Shown piece by piece: positions 5,533 through 5,560 of a DNA stretch of 5,560 bases. The position numbers were made by a program, and so were the translations under genes. This DNA comes from Oscillospiraceae bacterium (GTDB taxonomy: Bacteria > Bacillota > Clostridia > Oscillospirales > Acutalibacteraceae): contig JAFLUO010000102.1 of NCBI GenBank assembly GCA_022508705.1, positions 1 to 5,560 of the forward strand, read 5' to 3'. How positions within the stretch are numbered: the first letter of the stretch is position 1; the number at the start of each line of letters is the position of its first letter. Under the pieces are notes generated by a model, which was given only the letters and a program-made list of their open reading frames with translations, had not been told where the DNA came from and did no database searches.

Positions 5533-5560
5533 GAGTGGTTTACAGGTTATCAGAATAATT

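Larger units (their letters stand above)
5425..5560. other. Gene-free 3' flank of guaA
   Basis: No supported gene from the guaA stop to the window edge. A 20-codon frame starts with an ATG overlapping the stop codon (5424-5486), but it has poor ribosome binding site spacing and no recognisable product. The stretch holds a tandem repeat, an inverted partial copy and a hairpin, listed separately. No hairpin followed by a T-run is present, so the guaA terminator must lie further right or be of another kind. Confidence 0.6.

Noticed and set aside
5393..5559. A minus-strand frame open from the right edge into the antisense of guaA, which could have been an integrase tail
   Set aside because: Its translation shows no tyrosine-recombinase C-terminal motif and it runs antisense into guaA; openness over about 165 nt is weak evidence.

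Overview
The window looks like chromosomal DNA from a low-to-moderate-GC Gram-positive bacterium, most likely an uncultured Clostridia member of the Oscillospiraceae/Ruminococcaceae type found in animal guts. This is an inference from AT-rich intergenic DNA, strong AGGAGG-like ribosome binding sites, sigma-A-type promoters with 17-nt spacers, a lipoprotein solute-binding protein and protein sequences of clostridial character. No rRNA, tRNA, CRISPR array, insertion sequence or recognisable phage gene is present.

Layout, left to right. (1) Positions 1-574, minus strand: the first 191 residues of an oligopeptide/dipeptide ABC-transporter substrate-binding lipoprotein, cut by the left edge. Its promoter lies about 130 nt upstream, so its mRNA has a long leader containing a small hairpin. 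(2) Positions 797-3044, minus strand: a two-gene operon of an M3-family (oligoendopeptidase F-like) zinc peptidase and a four-helix membrane protein of unknown function that starts 1 nt after the peptidase stop codon. (3) Positions 3220-3639, minus strand: a DUF4345-like small membrane protein with its own promoter and a clear intrinsic terminator. (4) Positions 3765-4352, plus strand: a minimal six-helix rhomboid intramembrane serine protease, transcribed divergently from gene 3 with near-consensus promoters 13 bp apart. (5) Positions 4441-5424, plus strand: a GMP synthase made only of the ATP-pyrophosphatase and dimerisation domains, without the usual N-terminal glutamine amidotransferase domain. 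(6) Positions 5425-5560: no gene, but a tandem TTTGATAACA repeat, an inverted partial copy and a 7-bp hairpin directly after guaA, which is a known integration hotspot.

The genes are mostly independent housekeeping units. The peptide-binding lipoprotein and the M3 oligopeptidase fit one theme, uptake of short peptides and their cytoplasmic hydrolysis, but nothing in the sequence shows that they are co-regulated. I see no obviously new multi-gene system. The observations most worth following are the stand-alone GMP synthase ATPase subunit and the repeat-bearing flank immediately 3' of it.
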